Positions 52,669 through 62,495 are shown, counted from the first letter of the stretch. The stretch: 64,000 bases of DNA from Ornithinimicrobium tianjinense (GCF_014636495.1 NZ_BMEM01000001.1:480195-544194), one strand, 5' to 3'. Made by a program: numbers and translations. Notes: generated by a model not told the origin, from the sequence alone.

Positions 52669-53870
52669 CGTGTGGTTCCTCTCGCGGCGTCAGTGGTGTC
52701 GTTCGCGGTGTCGGCCGGATCCTCGGCGTGGGGGAGAACGGTGTCGTTGTCCGCACCCAGCACGGGCCCGGCGGAACGGCGCACCGTCGGCGTCCGGGAG
52801 AACCGCATGGGGGAGCCGAGCTGGCGGACCTTGCCCATGACCGGGTGCGGGGAGTCCCAGAAGAAGTCCCTGGCCAGGAGGTGCTCGTCGGTGAACACCT
52901 GGGCGTAGTCGCTGATCGGGGCGCACGGAACCCCGGCCTCGTTGAGCAGCTCCACGATCTCGGCGGTGGTGCGCGTCGAGGTCTCGGCCTCGATCTCGGC
53001 GATGAGCTCCTCGCGGTGCTCAAGCCGCTCCCACGCGCCGGCATACCGGGGGTCCTCGAGGAGGGACATCAGGCCGAGCGTCTCGCAGAAGGCCTTCCAG
53101 TTGCGGGGTGTCGTCGCCCCGATCGTGACGTAGCCGTCCTGGGTGACGACCGCCTGGTAGGGAGCCTGGTTCTGGTGCGCCGACCCGTTCGGGCCGCCGA
53201 CACGACCGTCTGTGAAGAAGCCACCCGCCTCCCAGACGGCCAGGGACACACCACTCTCCATCAGGGACACGTCGATGTACTGGCCCTCGCCGCTACGGTC
53301 GCGTTCCCGCAGGGCGGCGACCACCGCGAGCGCGACGTACAGCGCCGCGGTCAGGTCGCAGATCGGTACGCCCACCTTCGCCGGCGGCATCCCGGGGTGA
53401 CCGGTGATGCTCATCAGGCCGCTGCGTGCCTGGGCCATGATGTCCAGCCCCGGAAGGGGGCTCAGCGGTCCGTCCTGCCCCCAGCCGGAGGCGGAGGCGT
53501 AGACGAGGCGCGGGTTGACCTCGTGCAGGTCACCCCAGCCCAGGCCGAGCCGCGACAGCGTGCCAGGCCGCAGGTTCTCCACCAGTACGTCGGCCCGGCG
53601 CGCCAGCTCGAGGAAGGCCGCCCTGCCCTCTTCGCTCTTGAGGTCCATCGTGACCGACTCCTTGTTGCGGTTCAGCAGCGCGAAGGGGGCGCTCTCGCCC
53701 TCGACGTGCGGGCCGGTCGCGCGGGTCTGGTCACCTCCCTGCGGGTTCTCCACCTTGATGACCCGGGCCCCGAGGTCGGCCAGCTGCATCGTGGCGAACG
53801 GCCCGGCCATGAAGACGCCGATCTCCAGAACGGTGACCCCTGCGAGCGGGGCGGTCGAGGTGTCGGTCAT
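52665..53870 (-). CDS. Family III CoA-transferase (CaiB/BaiF type) heading the tetronate operon
   Basis: A 401-residue CoA-transferase: PLAGVTVLEIGVFMAGPFAT, LGARVIKVENPQGGDQTRAT, NRNKESVTMDLKSEEGR, VENLRPGTLSRLGLGW, the catalytic aspartate in KVGVPICDLTAALYVALAVV, then GEGQYIDVSLMESGVSL. I chose the ATG at 53870 because GAGGA lies seven bases before it; another ATG two codons earlier is possible. First gene of the leftward operon with PdxA2, kinase, aldolase and isomerase, and divergent from GntR. A CoA-transferase is not part of the known tetronate routes, so either the substrate enters as a CoA ester or two pathways share a regulator. Confidence 0.9.
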   Translation of the reverse strand: MTDTSTAPLAGVTVLEIGVFMAGPFATMQLADLGARVIKVENPQGGDQTRATGPHVEGESAPFALLNRNKESVTMDLKSEEGRAAFLELARRADVLVENLRPGTLSRLGLGWGDLHEVNPRLVYASASGWGQDGPLSPLPGLDIMAQARSGLMSITGHPGMPPAKVGVPICDLTAALYVALAVVAALRERDRSGEGQYIDVSLMESGVSLAVWEAGGFFTDGRVGGPNGSAHQNQAPYQAVVTQDGYVTIGATTPRNWKAFCETLGLMSLLEDPRYAGAWERLEHREELIAEIEAETSTRTTAEIVELLNEAGVPCAPISDYAQVFTDEHLLARDFFWDSPHPVMGKVRQLGSPMRFSRTPTVRRSAGPVLGADNDTVLPHAEDPADTANDTTDAARGTTR

Positions 53871-53947
53871 GGGCATCCTCCAGCAACAAAAGTTCTTCGG
53901 CCGCATCGTTGCGTTCCGGTGTGACCTGGGCTATATTCTCTCGCACA

Positions 53948-53964
53948 CTGTATACCAAGTACAG
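53948..53964. promoter_or_regulatory. Putative GntR (FadR-group) operator
   Basis: Inverted repeat CTGTA-N7-TACAG in an AT-rich patch of the 113-base gap between the divergent CoA-transferase and GntR genes. The symmetry and length suit a FadR-group dimer. It lies 20 bases before the GntR start, so autoregulation and control of the tetronate operon from one site are both possible. Inferred from position and symmetry. Confidence 0.55.
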
Positions 53965-53983
53965 GACCGTTCGGAGGTGACGC

Positions 53984-54736
53984 ATGACGACGCTCGCGAC
54001 CCGCAAGCTGTCCGAGACGCCGAGTCTTGCGGTGCTCGCCGCCGAGCGGATCGAGCGCGGGATCCTCATCGGGGACTACGTCCCCGGGCAGCGCCTCACC
54101 GAGGAGTTTCTGTGCGCCGAGCTCGGCGTGTCCCGGCCCCCCATCCGCGAGGCGCTCCAGTCCCTGGCGCGGATGGGGCTCGTGGAGCACCAGCCGCGGC
54201 GGGGCGCCAGGGTGACTCCCCTGACGCAGCACGACGTCTACGAGATCGTCACGCTGCGCAAGGAGCTGGAGCTTATGTCTCTGCGGCTCGCTCTGCCGGA
54301 CCTGCGCCCCGACCGGGTCCAGCGGTGTCACGACCGCCTCTCGGACATGGAGATGATCGTCGACACCGGGGACGAGGCCGCGATGATCGCCGCGGGGTTC
54401 GACTTCCACATCGCGCTCGTGGGCCTCGCCGGTCACTCGCGGGTCGAGGACACCTACCACCGGATGGCGATGCAGCTGCAGCTGTGCATGGCCATGAACA
54501 ACCAGGCAAGGAGGACCATCGAGGACCTCGAGGGCAACGTGCAGCGACACCGCGACCTCCTGGCCGCGGTGCTGACGGGCGAGCTTGAGGTGGCGTCCAC
54601 GGCGCTGCGCAACCACGGGGACGGCACCTTCCTCCTCGAGGTCGTCGACACCCTGCCCGGCGCCACCACGGAGTCGCGGGAGTGGCTCCAGCAGCTGAGG
54701 GCCGGCGGCGCCGGCGTGCCGCTGCAGACCACCTGA
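53984..54736 (+). CDS. GntR-family regulator, FadR/FCD group
   Basis: A 250-residue regulator. The winged helix is RIERGILIGDYVPGQRLTEE with ELGVSRPPIREALQSLARMG. The C-terminal FCD domain has IVTLRKELELMSLRLAL, FDFHIALVGLAGHSRVEDTY and the late NVQRHRDLLAAVLTGELEVA, where His residues usually bind a metal that holds a carboxylate ligand. It is divergent from the CoA-transferase/tetronate operon and 47 bases upstream of the second Tct transporter, so it most likely controls both sides. Confidence 0.9.
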   Translation: MTTLATRKLSETPSLAVLAAERIERGILIGDYVPGQRLTEEFLCAELGVSRPPIREALQSLARMGLVEHQPRRGARVTPLTQHDVYEIVTLRKELELMSLRLALPDLRPDRVQRCHDRLSDMEMIVDTGDEAAMIAAGFDFHIALVGLAGHSRVEDTYHRMAMQLQLCMAMNNQARRTIEDLEGNVQRHRDLLAAVLTGELEVASTALRNHGDGTFLLEVVDTLPGATTESREWLQQLRAGGAGVPLQTT

Positions 54737-54783
54737 CACGTCCACTTCGACGACATATCACCACCTATCAAGGGAGATAGAAC

Positions 54784-55785
54784 ATGACCGCACACAAGCG
54801 CACCCGTGGTGCTCTGGCCGCGCTCGGGACGGTGAGCCTCATCGCGCTCACCGCCTGCGGGAACGGCGGGGACGCCGGAGACGGCGGAGACGGCGGATCG
54901 ACCGGCGGAGGCGGGTTCGAGCCCGGCAACGTCACGATGATCGTCCCCTTCGCGGCGGGCGGCGGCAGCGACATTGCCGGCCGGGCGACGGCCGCCGGCT
55001 TCGAGGAGGTCTCGGACGCCACGATCACCGTCCGCAACATCGACGGCGGCTCGGGTGCCGTGGGCTACTCGGAGTTCCTCGGGGAGGCCGGCAACGGCAA
55101 CGTCCTCCTGGCGACGGAGACCGCGCTGATCGCCCTGCCGGCGACCCAGGACGTGGAGTTCACCTACGAGGACTTCACCCCGATCATGATGCTGGGCGAG
55201 GACTACACCCTGATCGTCGTCAACGCGGACTCCGAGCTCCAGACGTGCCCCGACCTGGTCGAGAAGGCCAAGAGCGAGGGCGCCGACGTCGGCATCTCCG
55301 GGGCGACCGGCCTGGACAACATCGTCTTCACGCTGATGGAGGAGGAGACCGGCGCCAGCTTCAACCGCGTGCCCTTCGAGTCCGGCGCCGAGCTGCTCAC
55401 CGCCCTGCTCGGCGGACAGGTCGAGGCGATCTCGGTCAACCCGGGTGAGGTGAGCGGACAGATCGAGTCCGGCGATGTCCGTCCGCTGTGCGCCGCGGCG
55501 CAGGAGCGCTACGAATACGAGATGCTCGCCGACGTCGAGACGGCCGCCGAGCAGGGCATCGACGTCTCGTTCGCGCAGTTCCGCGGCGTCCTGGCCCCGG
55601 GTGACATCTCCGAGGAGGCCCGTGACTACTGGATCGGCGTCGGCGAGGAGTTCGTGGAGACCGATGCCTACACGGAGTACATCGAGAGCAACATGATGCA
55701 GCCGACGGCGGCCTTCGGTGACGACTTCACCGCCGTGCTCGAGGAGAACGACCGCATTCTGCGCGAGGTCGTCGGGCAGCAGTGA
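54784..55785 (+). CDS. tctC: TctC-family transporter receptor (second copy)
   Basis: A 333-residue lipoprotein receptor. The signal ends at IALTACGNGGD (lipobox Cys about residue 25), then a Gly/Asp-rich linker. The binding part has VTMIVPFAAGGGSDIAGRAT, VRNIDGGSGAVGYSEFL, FTPIMMLGEDYTLIVVNADS and GISGATGLDNIVFTLMEEE. It differs widely from the first copy (39006), so the ligands are probably different carboxylates. A ribosome site AAGGGAG lies in the loop of a small CTATC/GATAG hairpin before the ATG. A strong hairpin follows the stop. Confidence 0.9.
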   Translation: MTAHKRTRGALAALGTVSLIALTACGNGGDAGDGGDGGSTGGGGFEPGNVTMIVPFAAGGGSDIAGRATAAGFEEVSDATITVRNIDGGSGAVGYSEFLGEAGNGNVLLATETALIALPATQDVEFTYEDFTPIMMLGEDYTLIVVNADSELQTCPDLVEKAKSEGADVGISGATGLDNIVFTLMEEETGASFNRVPFESGAELLTALLGGQVEAISVNPGEVSGQIESGDVRPLCAAAQERYEYEMLADVETAAEQGIDVSFAQFRGVLAPGDISEEARDYWIGVGEEFVETDAYTEYIESNMMQPTAAFGDDFTAVLEENDRILREVVGQQ

Positions 55786-55790
55786 CAGCC

Positions 55791-55826
55791 CCGGCGGGCA
55801 CCCCGGACAGCCGGGGTGCCCGCCGG
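55791..55826 (+). terminator. Strong intercistronic hairpin between tctC and tctB
   Basis: Two perfectly complementary 16-base arms (55791-55806 and 55811-55826), all but A/T-free, around the four-base loop ACAG, starting six bases after the tctC stop. No T-run follows. Such structures after a binding-protein gene usually protect the upstream message or stop part of the polymerases, giving more receptor than membrane subunits. Confidence 0.8.
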
Positions 55827-55860
55827 CCGGACCAACCCCTTCAAGGACGGAGTGTGTGAC

Positions 55861-56472
55861 GTGACGGGTGCAGACGAGCCCGCGCTCGCGGAAGAGCGCA
55901 GCGGCCCGTCCCGGGCGGACGTGATCGGGACGGCCATCGTCCTGGTGGTCGGTCTCGTGGTCGCGGTGATGGGCTGGGGCTACGGCTTCCAGGCGGACAA
56001 CGGCCAGGTCGGTCCTGGCTTCCTGCCGGTACTGACCGGGAGCTTCATCGTCGTCGCCTCCGCGCTCGAGCTCCTCCGCATGTTCCTCGCGCCCACCGCC
56101 CCGGTAGAGGGCTCATTTATGGAGGGGGTCGAGAAGGTCGAGGCCCGCGCCAAGGAGGAGCTGGCCAGGGCTATGGCCGAGTCGGGCGGTGGGGAGAAGG
56201 AGGAGCTCGACGTCTTCGGCCGCACCCACCGGCAGCGCGGCCGAGCGGTCCAGCTGGTCTTCGGCGTGATGTTCGTCGCGATTCTGCTCATCCCCCTCCT
56301 GGGGCTGCTGCTGTCCATGACCCTGATGACCTTCGTGATCCTGCGGTTCATCGAGAGCAGGGGGTGGCTCATGTCGGCCGCCGTCAGCGCCGGAGCCTTC
56401 CTCTTCTTCTTCCTCATCTTCCGACTCGCGCTCGGCCTGCCGCTTCCCACCGGCATGCTCGGGCTGGTCTGA
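55861..56472 (+). CDS. tctB: TctB-family transporter subunit (second copy)
   Basis: A 203-residue small subunit with four hydrophobic segments: VIGTAIVLVVGLVVAVMGWG, VGPGFLPVLTGSFIVVASAL, LVFGVMFVAILLIPLLGLLL and MSAAVSAGAFLFFFLIFRLA. The DNGQVGPGFLP motif is the TctB hallmark. A long charged cytoplasmic loop (about residues 88-130, EGVEKVEARAKEELARAMAE) makes it larger than the first copy. The GTG at 55861 has GGAG nine bases upstream. TctA follows after 12 bases. Confidence 0.87.
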   Translation: MTGADEPALAEERSGPSRADVIGTAIVLVVGLVVAVMGWGYGFQADNGQVGPGFLPVLTGSFIVVASALELLRMFLAPTAPVEGSFMEGVEKVEARAKEELARAMAESGGGEKEELDVFGRTHRQRGRAVQLVFGVMFVAILLIPLLGLLLSMTLMTFVILRFIESRGWLMSAAVSAGAFLFFFLIFRLALGLPLPTGMLGLV

Positions 56473-56484
56473 CAAGGCGCGCAC

Positions 56485-57987
56485 ATGCTGGACAACCTCG
56501 TCCTCGGCTTCCAGACAGCCATCACCCCCGAGAACCTGCTCTTCTGCCTCGTCGGCGTGGTCCTGGGGACAGTCATCGGGATGCTTCCCGGGCTGGGCTC
56601 GGCCACTGGTGTCGCCATCCTGCTGCCGGTCACGCTGAGCCTTGACCCTGTCACGGCGTTGATCATGCTCGCGGGCATCTACTACGGCAGCCAGTACGGC
56701 GCCTCGACCAGCGCCATCCTCATCTCCACGCCAGGAGACTCCTCCAGTGTGGTGCTGTCCCTGGACGGCTACCAGATGGCGAGACGGGGCCGGGCGGGAG
56801 CCGCTCTGTCGATCTCGGCGATCGCGTCCTTCATCGCGGCGATCGTGTCGCTGGTCGGACTCATGGCCCTGGCGCAGCCGATCGCCCGGTGGGCCCTGAA
56901 CTTCGGTCCGCCGGAGAACCTCGCCATCATCCTGCTCGGTCTGGCGACGATCGTGTCGTTCGCCGGGGAGAACGTGCTGCGGGGCATCACCATGGCGGCG
57001 CTCGGGCTGGCGGTCTCGATGATCGGCGTCGCCTCCGGCTTCTCCACCGCCAGGTTCACCTTCGGCAGCATCAACCTGCTCAGCGGACTGCAGTTCGTGG
57101 CCGTCATGCTCGGCATCTTCGCCATCGGGGAGGTGCTGAACCAGATCAGGGCGGGGGGTGTGACGCCCATACGGGCCAGGTTCCGCGACCTGCTCATCAC
57201 GCGGACAGAGCTGCGCAGGTCGGTGGCGCCGACGCTGCGGGGCACCGGCCTCGGCTTCATCGTCGGCGTGCTCCCCGGTGCCGGCGCGACCTTAGCCTCC
57301 TTTATGGCCTACGGGGTGGAGAAGCAGGTGAGCCGCTACCGCCACGAGATGGGCAACGGCGCTCCCGAGGGGGTGGCCTCGCCCGAGGCGGCCAACAACG
57401 CGGCCGCCAACGCCAGCTTCATCCCTACGCTGGCGCTCGGTATCCCGGGCAGCGGGACGACCGCGATCCTGCTGGGTGCGTTCATCATGTTCGGCCTTCA
57501 GCCGGGTCCGCTCCTGTTCGCGCAGCAGCCGGACCTGGTCTGGGGGCTCCTCGTCTCGTTCTTCTTCGGCAACCTGATCCTGCTGCTGCTGAACCTGCCG
57601 ATGGCCCCGGTCTTCGCCCAGGTGCTGCGGGTCCCCTACGCCTACCTCTACCCCCTGGTGCTCTTCGTCAGCCTCGTCGGAGCCTTCGCGCTCGGCAACA
57701 ACACCTTCACCGTCTGGGTCGTCTTCTTCGCGGGGCTGCTGGGCTACTTCATGAAGCGGTTCGACTTCCCCGCAGCGCCGTTCGTCCTCGGACTGGTCCT
57801 GGGCCCCCTCCTGGAGCGGGCCCTGGTGCAGACCTCGGCGATGGGGCACGGCAGCCTCCTCATCCTCCTCCAGCGCCCGGTGTCGGCCGTTCTGCTCGTC
57901 GTGGCGCTGCTGGCGCTCTCCCTGCCCCTCATCTCCTCCGTCATCGGGCGCTACCGCCGTCGCCACCCCGCCCGCCAGGACATCTGA
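56485..57987 (+). CDS. tctA: TctA-family transporter permease (second copy)
   Basis: A 500-residue permease with about 12 membrane segments. Signatures are [60 protein letters not shown] and [20 protein letters not shown]. It ends with a short basic tail ([13 protein letters not shown]), unlike the long tail of the first copy. Together with its receptor and TctB it should import a carboxylate for the downstream enzymes, which follow after 19 bases. Confidence 0.93.
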   Translation: MLDNLVLGFQTAITPENLLFCLVGVVLGTVIGMLPGLGSATGVAILLPVTLSLDPVTALIMLAGIYYGSQYGASTSAILISTPGDSSSVVLSLDGYQMARRGRAGAALSISAIASFIAAIVSLVGLMALAQPIARWALNFGPPENLAIILLGLATIVSFAGENVLRGITMAALGLAVSMIGVASGFSTARFTFGSINLLSGLQFVAVMLGIFAIGEVLNQIRAGGVTPIRARFRDLLITRTELRRSVAPTLRGTGLGFIVGVLPGAGATLASFMAYGVEKQVSRYRHEMGNGAPEGVASPEAANNAAANASFIPTLALGIPGSGTTAILLGAFIMFGLQPGPLLFAQQPDLVWGLLVSFFFGNLILLLLNLPMAPVFAQVLRVPYAYLYPLVLFVSLVGAFALGNNTFTVWVVFFAGLLGYFMKRFDFPAAPFVLGLVLGPLLERALVQTSAMGHGSLLILLQRPVSAVLLVVALLALSLPLISSVIGRYRRRHPARQDI

Positions 57988-58006
57988 CTACTCACAGGAG
58001 AGATCC

Positions 58007-58552
58007 ATGACCCCATCCGCACACCTGGTCTCCTATCGCGGCAAGAGCCCCTCCGTCAGCGCCGATGCATGGCTGGCACCCGGGGTCGTCCTGGTCGGGG
58101 ACGTCCGCGTCGAGGCCGGCGCCAGCATCTGGTTCGGCACCGTCGTGCGCGCCGAGGACGGAGCCGTCGTCATCGAGCAGGACGCCAACATCCAGGACGG
58201 GTGCGTCCTGCACGCCGACCAGGGGCACGTGCTCACCGTGGGGGCCAACACGTCCGTCGGGCACCGGGCCGTGCTGCACGGCTGCACGGTAGGACGTGAC
58301 GCCCTCGTCGGCATGGGTGCGGTCGTGCTCAACGACGCCGTGATCGGCGCCGGCGCGATGTTGGCCGCCGGCGGCGTGGTCCTCGAGGGGACCCACATCC
58401 CGGACGGGGGGCTGGCCGCGGGCGTCCCGGCCAAGGTACGTCGCGAACTGAGCACGGAGGAGCGTGAGCAGGTGCGGCAGAACGGACGCATCTACACCGG
58501 CCTGCGGGACGACTACGCCGCCATCCTTCCCACGACGTCCGAGCAGCGGTGA
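58007..58552 (+). CDS. Hexapeptide-repeat protein, gamma-carbonic anhydrase/PaaY/CaiE-like
   Basis: A 181-residue left-handed beta-helix protein with repeated hexapeptides (VVLVGDVRVEAGASIWFGTV, VIEQDANIQDGCVLHAD, VGANTSVGHRAVLHGCTVGR). The histidines in VLHAD and VGHRAVLHG match the zinc ligands of gamma-carbonic anhydrases. PaaY is a related thioesterase and CaiE a related carnitine-operon protein. Because a CaiB-like and a CaiD-like gene are close, a role with CoA esters is more likely here than CO2 hydration. The stop overlaps the crotonase start (TGATG). Confidence 0.83.
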   Translation: MTPSAHLVSYRGKSPSVSADAWLAPGVVLVGDVRVEAGASIWFGTVVRAEDGAVVIEQDANIQDGCVLHADQGHVLTVGANTSVGHRAVLHGCTVGRDALVGMGAVVLNDAVIGAGAMLAAGGVVLEGTHIPDGGLAAGVPAKVRRELSTEEREQVRQNGRIYTGLRDDYAAILPTTSEQR

Positions 58553-59328
58553 TGGAGGGCCACGACATCCTCGTCGAGAAGCAGGACGGGGTGCTGACGG
58601 TCACCTTCAACCGGGTCCGCCAGCGCAACGCGATGACCTGGGAGATGTACCACGGTCTGTACGACGCCTGCGAGCAGGCTGACGCAGATCCGCAGGTCCG
58701 GGTGATGGTGCTGCGCAGCTCCAGCGAGAAGGCCTTCATCGCCGGGACCGACATCGCCCACTTCCAGTCCTTCGACGGAGGGCAGGACGGGCTCACCTAC
58801 GAGACGAGCATCGGCCGCTGTGTCAACCGGCTCGAGGACGTCGACGTCCCGACGGTCGCGGCGATCCAGGGTTACTGCGTCGGGGGCGGCCTGGCCATCG
58901 CGAGCGTGTGCGACCTGCGCGTCGCCACGCCCTCGGCCCGCTTCGGTGCGCCGATCGCCAGGACGCTGGGCAACTGCCTGTCCATGAACACCTACTCGAT
59001 CCTGCTCAGCCAGGTCGGGCCCTCGGTCGCGCTGGACATGCTCCTGCGCGCCCGCATGGTGACCGGCGAAGAGGCGAAGGCCCTCGGTTACGTGGCCGAG
59101 CTCGTCGAGGACGAGTCGCTGGAGGCCTGCCTCACGGAGGTGACCGACACGCTGCTCGCCCACGCGCCGCTGTCGATGTGGGCGGCGAAGGAAAGTCTGC
59201 GCCGATTCCGCCGTGCCAACGTCCCGTGGGGCGACGACATCGTCCAGCGCGTCTACTCCAGCCGGGACTTCGAGCAAGGGGTGGAGGCCTTCACGAGCAA
59301 GGGGCAGCCCTCCTGGGAGGGCAGATGA
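58552..59328 (+). CDS. Crotonase-family protein (enoyl-CoA hydratase-like)
   Basis: A 258-residue crotonase. Oxyanion-hole parts are SSEKAFIAGTDIAHFQSFDG and QGYCVGGGLAIASVCDLRVA. The first catalytic glutamate position reads GAPIARTLGNCLS and the second reads VALDMLLRARMV (Asp), so the classical hydratase pair is not kept. It resembles CaiD-like and other non-hydratase crotonases. It sits between the CaiE-like protein and a sugar isomerase, overlapping both neighbours by a few bases. GTG 58549 directly before the ATG is an alternative start. Confidence 0.85.
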   Translation: MEGHDILVEKQDGVLTVTFNRVRQRNAMTWEMYHGLYDACEQADADPQVRVMVLRSSSEKAFIAGTDIAHFQSFDGGQDGLTYETSIGRCVNRLEDVDVPTVAAIQGYCVGGGLAIASVCDLRVATPSARFGAPIARTLGNCLSMNTYSILLSQVGPSVALDMLLRARMVTGEEAKALGYVAELVEDESLEACLTEVTDTLLAHAPLSMWAAKESLRRFRRANVPWGDDIVQRVYSSRDFEQGVEAFTSKGQPSWEGR

Positions 59329-60283
59329 CCGAGGTTCCTTCACCCTGGTCGGCGGCTGACTGGCCCATCGGCATGTCCACGCTGCCGCTGTCGAGCAGCT
59401 TCACGGACGGCCATGACGACTCCGCCGCCCTGCGCATGAGTGGCTACGGGACCTGCGCGAGATCGCGGCCCTCGGGTTCTCCCACGTCGAGCTGACCGAC
59501 GCCTGGCTCCCGGTGGCCGACCTGGAGCGCTCCCGACGGGAGGAGCTGCGATGGGCCCTGCAGGAGGCCGGGCTCGGCGTGGTGGCGATGACCGTGTCGC
59601 GCCGCTCCGTCCTCGACCCCGACCTCGGCGAGGTCAACCTGGCCTACTCCCACCGGGCCGTCGACGCCGCCGCCGAGCTCGGCACGGGGGTCGTCTGCCT
59701 CGGGCTCCACCGTCCGCTGACCGAGGCCCAGCGCGCGGCGCACTGGTTCTGGCTGGAGCCTGGCGCGAGCGACCCGCTCGACACGGACACGTTCGAGCGC
59801 GTCGTCACGCGTTTCCGGGAGATCGGCCGGCACTGCGCAGATCTGGGGCTGCAGCTCTCCCTCGAGATCTACGAGGACACCCTGCTCGGCACCGTCGACG
59901 GCGCGCTGCGCCTGCTCGAGGCGATCGGTCTGGACAACGTCGGGCTCAACCCGGACGTGGCCAACCTCGTCCGGCTCCACCGGCCTAAGGAGGGGTCCTG
60001 GTTCGAGGACCTGAGCAGGCTGCTCCCGGTGTCCAACTACTGGCACGTGAAGAACTACCTCGTCGACCACGACCCCGCGACAGGAGCCTGGTCCAGCGCG
60101 CCGACCACCCTCGAGCTGGGCGTGCTCAACTACCGGGCGCTCCTGCAGGTCGCCCTCGACCACGGCTTCGCCGGCCCGTTGTGCTGCGAGCACTACGGCG
60201 GGGACGCGCTGGGCGTCGGGGCGACGAACCTGGCCTACCTGCGGCGCACCCTGTCCACGAAGATCAGAGAGGTGATCGCATGA
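59325..60283 (+). pseudogene. Sugar phosphate isomerase/epimerase, split by a frameshift
   Basis: The ATG at 59325 overlaps the crotonase stop (ATGA) and gives MTEVPSPWSAADWPIGMSTL, but this frame ends at 59495 in nonsense (SGYGTCARSRPSG). The next frame carries the rest: EWLRDLREIAALGFSHVELT, LGTGVVCLGLHRPL, LQLSLEIYEDTLLGTVDGAL, VGLNPDVANLVRLH and CCEHYGGDALG, a TIM barrel of the AP-endonuclease-2-like isomerases. Adding one C to the run at 59428-59430 joins them as SAAPAHEWLRDLREIA. It may correspond to EryC-like tetrulose phosphate racemases, given the downstream isomerases. A sequencing undercall is likely, because the stop still overlaps the kinase start correctly. Confidence 0.8.
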
Positions 60284-62010
60284 CCTGGCTGCTGAACGAC
60301 CCGGCGGACTTCGCGCGGGAGGCGCTCGAGGGCTTCTGCGCCGCGCATCCGGAGTACGTCCAGGCCGTCCGGGGAGGAGTCCTTCGGGCCACCGCGAGCC
60401 CGGAGGGCGAGGTGGCTCTCGTGGTCGGGGGCGGGTCCGGGCACTATCCCGCCTTCGCCGGCTGGGTGGGTCCTGGTATGGCGCACGCCGCCGTGTGCGG
60501 CAACCTCTTCGCTTCACCGTCGGCCTCCCAGGCCCACTCCGTGGTCTCGTCCGTCGACAACGGCGGCGGCGTCGTCCTGGCGTTCGGCAACTATGCCGGA
60601 GACGTGCTCCACTTCGGCCAGGCCGCGGAGCGGCTGCGGGCCGAGGGCGTCGACGTCCGGGTGGTCACCGTGTCGGACGATGTGGCGTCGAACACTCCCG
60701 ACAAGCACCGCGACAGACGGGGCATCGCCGGCGACCTGCCGGTCGTCAAGACCATGGGCGCCGCCATCGCCCGCGGCGCGGACCTCGACGAGGTCGAGCG
60801 GCTGGGCTGGAAGGCCAACGACGCGACGCGGACCCTGGGTGTGGCCTTCGACGGGTGCACCCTGCCGGGACAGGACGCCCCGCTGTTCTCGCTGCGGGAG
60901 CGCCGCATGGGCGTCGGCCTGGGGATCCACGGCGAGCCCGGGGTCCGTGAGGAACCGCTGGCCAGCGCGGCCGAGGTGGCCGACCTCCTCGTGGACGGCG
61001 TCCTCGCCGAGGAGCCTTCGCGAGGAGCCGGTTACGCGGGGCGGGCCGCGGTCATCCTCAACGGGCTGGGCACGGTCAAGTACGAGGAGCTCTTCGTCGT
61101 CTACCGCCGCGTGGCGCAACGTCTCCAGGACGCCGGCATCACGCCGGTGCAGCCTGAGGTCGGCGAACTGGTCACGAGCCTGGACATGGCCGGGCTGTCG
61201 CTGACCCTCGTCTACCTCGACGACGAGCTGGAGAGCCTGTGGGTCGCTCCGGCCGACACCCCGGCCTTCCGCCGGGGCGAGGTCCGCCCGTCAGCTCCGA
61301 GGCGACCCCCGTTGGTCGAGGAGGAGGGCGGCCAGGAGCCGGTGCCGCCCTCGTCCGAGGCGTCCCGCCGTGCCGCGCGCACGCTGCTCGGGCACCTCGA
61401 GGCGGTGGCCGAGAGCGCGAAGGGGCACGAGTCTCACTTCGCCACCCTCGACTCCGTCGCCGGGGATGGGGACCACGGCCAGGGGATGTCATTCGGGTCC
61501 AAGGCGGCCCACGAGGCCGCCCGCGCGGCCGTGGCCGAAGGCGCCGGCGCCCGCACCACCCTGGTGCGCGCGGGCGCGGCATGGGCGGATGCGGCCGGCG
61601 GGACCTCGGGCGCGCTCTGGGGCGCCCTGCTGACGGCGGCGGGCGGCGCGCTCTCCGACGAGTCTGACGAGACCACCAAGGAGGACGTCATACGGGCCGC
61701 GGAGGCCGGTGGTCAGGCGGTCCTGCGTCTGGGCGGTGCAGCTGTCGGGGACAAGACGATGGTGGATGCGCTGGTGCCCTTCCTCCGCACGCTGCGGTCC
61801 GAGGCCAGTGGTGGTGCTGACGAAGCCTGGCGCGCAGCGGCGACGCACGCCCACGAGGCAGCGGAGAGCACGGCCGACCTGGTCGCGCGCCGGGGCAGGT
61901 CACGTGTCCTGGGAGAGCGCAGCCTGGGTACGCCCGACCCGGGCGCCATTTCGTTCGCAGTACTCATGAGCGCGGTCGCCGAGCGGCTGGGCAGGGAGGA
62001 GACATCATGA
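60280..62010 (+). CDS. DhaK-DhaL fused kinase, probably an erythrulose kinase
   Basis: A 576-residue ATP-dependent dihydroxyacetone kinase-type enzyme. The DhaK part holds [34 protein letters not shown] and the substrate-binding histidine in [11 protein letters not shown]. The DhaL part has [20 protein letters not shown] and ALVPFLRTL. LerK and DerK kinases for L- and D-erythrulose in Mycobacterium belong to this family. The following RpiB-like and TIM-like genes match the DerI and LerI partners of that route. The ATG overlaps the isomerase stop and the stop overlaps the next ATG, both by four bases. Dihydroxyacetone itself is the alternative substrate. Confidence 0.87.
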   Translation: MTWLLNDPADFAREALEGFCAAHPEYVQAVRGGVLRATASPEGEVALVVGGGSGHYPAFAGWVGPGMAHAAVCGNLFASPSASQAHSVVSSVDNGGGVVLAFGNYAGDVLHFGQAAERLRAEGVDVRVVTVSDDVASNTPDKHRDRRGIAGDLPVVKTMGAAIARGADLDEVERLGWKANDATRTLGVAFDGCTLPGQDAPLFSLRERRMGVGLGIHGEPGVREEPLASAAEVADLLVDGVLAEEPSRGAGYAGRAAVILNGLGTVKYEELFVVYRRVAQRLQDAGITPVQPEVGELVTSLDMAGLSLTLVYLDDELESLWVAPADTPAFRRGEVRPSAPRRPPLVEEEGGQEPVPPSSEASRRAARTLLGHLEAVAESAKGHESHFATLDSVAGDGDHGQGMSFGSKAAHEAARAAVAEGAGARTTLVRAGAAWADAAGGTSGALWGALLTAAGGALSDESDETTKEDVIRAAEAGGQAVLRLGGAAVGDKTMVDALVPFLRTLRSEASGGADEAWRAAATHAHEAAESTADLVARRGRSRVLGERSLGTPDPGAISFAVLMSAVAERLGREETS

Positions 62011-62495
62011 ACCTTCGTATCGCCGTGGGCGGGGACAGCGCCGGGGTTGGCTACAAGGACGCGCTCGCCGAGGACCTCCGCCGGGACGCGCGCGTCTCCG
62101 ACGTCGTCGACGTCGGCATCGCCGAGGGAGACGACGTGGACTACCCCCATGTCGCGGTGCGTGCGGCTCGACTCGTGGCCTCCGGCGAGGTCGACCGGGC
62201 CCTCCTGGTGTGCGGCACCGGCCTGGGCGTCGCGATCTCGGCCAACAAGGTGACCGGCGTGCGCGCCGTCACCGCGCACGACTCCTACTCCGTGGAGCGC
62301 TCGGTGCTGTCGAACAACGCCCAGGTGCTGTGCCTCGGTCAGCGGGTCATCGGGCTGGAGCTCGCGCGTCGGCTGGTGCGGGAGTGGCTCGGCTACGAGT
62401 TCGACCCGACCTCCGCCTCGGCACCCAAGGTGGCGGCGATCGACAACTACGACGAGGGTTTCGAACCGGACCGTACGGGGACAGCCTGCTCATGA
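62007..62495 (+). CDS. RpiB/LacAB-family isomerase (DerI-like)
   Basis: A 162-residue RpiB fold isomerase: [40 protein letters not shown] and the anion-hole motif [20 protein letters not shown]. The usual catalytic cysteine is present in VCGTG and the [20 protein letters not shown] stretch is complete. In tetrulose catabolism, DerI/EryI converts D-erythrulose 4-phosphate to D-erythrose 4-phosphate. Position between the kinase and the TIM-like gene supports this over ribose-5-phosphate isomerase. Both neighbours overlap by four bases. Confidence 0.87.
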   Translation: MNLRIAVGGDSAGVGYKDALAEDLRRDARVSDVVDVGIAEGDDVDYPHVAVRAARLVASGEVDRALLVCGTGLGVAISANKVTGVRAVTAHDSYSVERSVLSNNAQVLCLGQRVIGLELARRLVREWLGYEFDPTSASAPKVAAIDNYDEGFEPDRTGTACS

